Part shown: piece after piece, positions 63,962 to 64,000 of the stretch
Position numbering within the stretch: the stretch's first letter is position 1
Layout: every line of letters begins with the position of its first letter
From: Gimesia chilikensis
Lineage (GTDB): Bacteria > Planctomycetota > Planctomycetia > Planctomycetales > Planctomycetaceae
DNA: 64,000 nucleotides
Assembly: GCF_008329715.1 (NCBI RefSeq)
Contig: NZ_VTSR01000005.1
Location: 558,001 to 622,000 of the forward strand
Reading direction: 5' to 3'
Notes under the pieces: model-generated
Databases searched by the model: none
The model's input: only the letters and a program-made list of their open reading frames with translations
Told to the model about the DNA's origin: nothing
Program-made: the position numbers and the translations under genes

Positions 63962-64000
63962 TCAGTCGAACTGTTCGTTCAACGGAACATCGAGAGAATA
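63962..64000 (-). CDS. 3' end of an upstream gene, probably the ABC ATPase partner
   Basis: Read on the minus strand, the last 39 bases form an open frame ending in TGA, 12 bases before the permease start. Only 12 residues (ending NEQFD) are visible. The assignment rests on the tight spacing to an ABC-2 permease and is tentative. Confidence 0.35.
   Translation of the reverse strand, partial: YSLDVPLNEQFD

Noticed and set aside
1..64000. CRISPR arrays, insertion sequences, tRNA or rRNA genes
   Set aside because: None found on reading: no regularly spaced repeats, transposase motifs or conserved RNA-gene signatures.

Overview
The window looks like a piece of chromosome from a planctomycete, most likely a Gimesia-type member of the Planctomycetaceae. 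That is an inference. It rests on a sulfatase with the formylglycine motif, many exported proteins of unknown function of the planctomycete kind, gene strands that switch often with few long operons, and csrA and RpoN-type regulation beside envelope and sensory genes. I see no rRNA, tRNA, CRISPR array, transposase or integrase.

Layout. 1-7 kb: the start of an mtaB-type tRNA methylthiotransferase gene, a periplasmic gamma-glutamyltransferase, a HEAT-repeat lipoprotein, and a compact operon of a hexulose-phosphate-synthase-like enzyme, a zinc dehydrogenase and a TIM-barrel isomerase/epimerase. 7-18.6 kb: an HlyD-like membrane protein, an M24 peptidase, threonine synthase (apparently with a non-canonical start codon), RibD, a SEC-C/TPR protein, and two sulfur amino-acid enzymes (cystathionine gamma-synthase/lyase type and cysteine synthase). 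18.8-24.4 kb: envelope and secreted functions (beta-helix protein, NRAMP-like carrier without the usual metal motif, isochorismatase-fold hydrolase, polysaccharide deacetylase).

24.4-31.1 kb is the accessory part. It opens with a possible small RNA, an 11-bp inverted repeat and a small helix-turn-helix protein, then a stand-alone receiver-domain protein and a conserved hypothetical, each followed by a hairpin. After a strong intrinsic terminator comes a tightly coupled nine-gene plus-strand operon (26723-31099) of phage character: a small membrane/coiled-coil protein, a phospholipase A2-like protein, a secreted trypsin-like protease, three small unknown proteins (two overlapping in different frames), a zinc-ribbon protein, a ParB-like protein, and an ABC-type ATPase fused to a GNAT acetyltransferase. 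No structural, packaging or integration genes accompany it. It is either a prophage remnant or a domesticated phage module, and is the best candidate for an undescribed system.

31-48 kb: amino-sugar genes (PIG-L deacetylase, NagB-like deaminase) facing a transaldolase-family gene across a 9-bp inverted repeat; a sulfatase; exported hypotheticals; a GspE/PilB ATPase; a STAS membrane protein; two tandem coiled-coil paralogues with a tiny membrane-protein gene; a rhodanese, hydrolase and thioredoxin set; an M32 carboxypeptidase; and an ExbD plus alpha/alpha-toroid protein pair. 48-64 kb: a membrane protein plus methyltransferase pair, csrA behind a near-consensus sigma-54 promoter, an S41 protease lipoprotein, a Sua5-type tRNA-modification enzyme, a hybrid histidine kinase, CheB, an HSL-type esterase and an ABC-2 permease whose ATPase partner probably lies just beyond the right edge.
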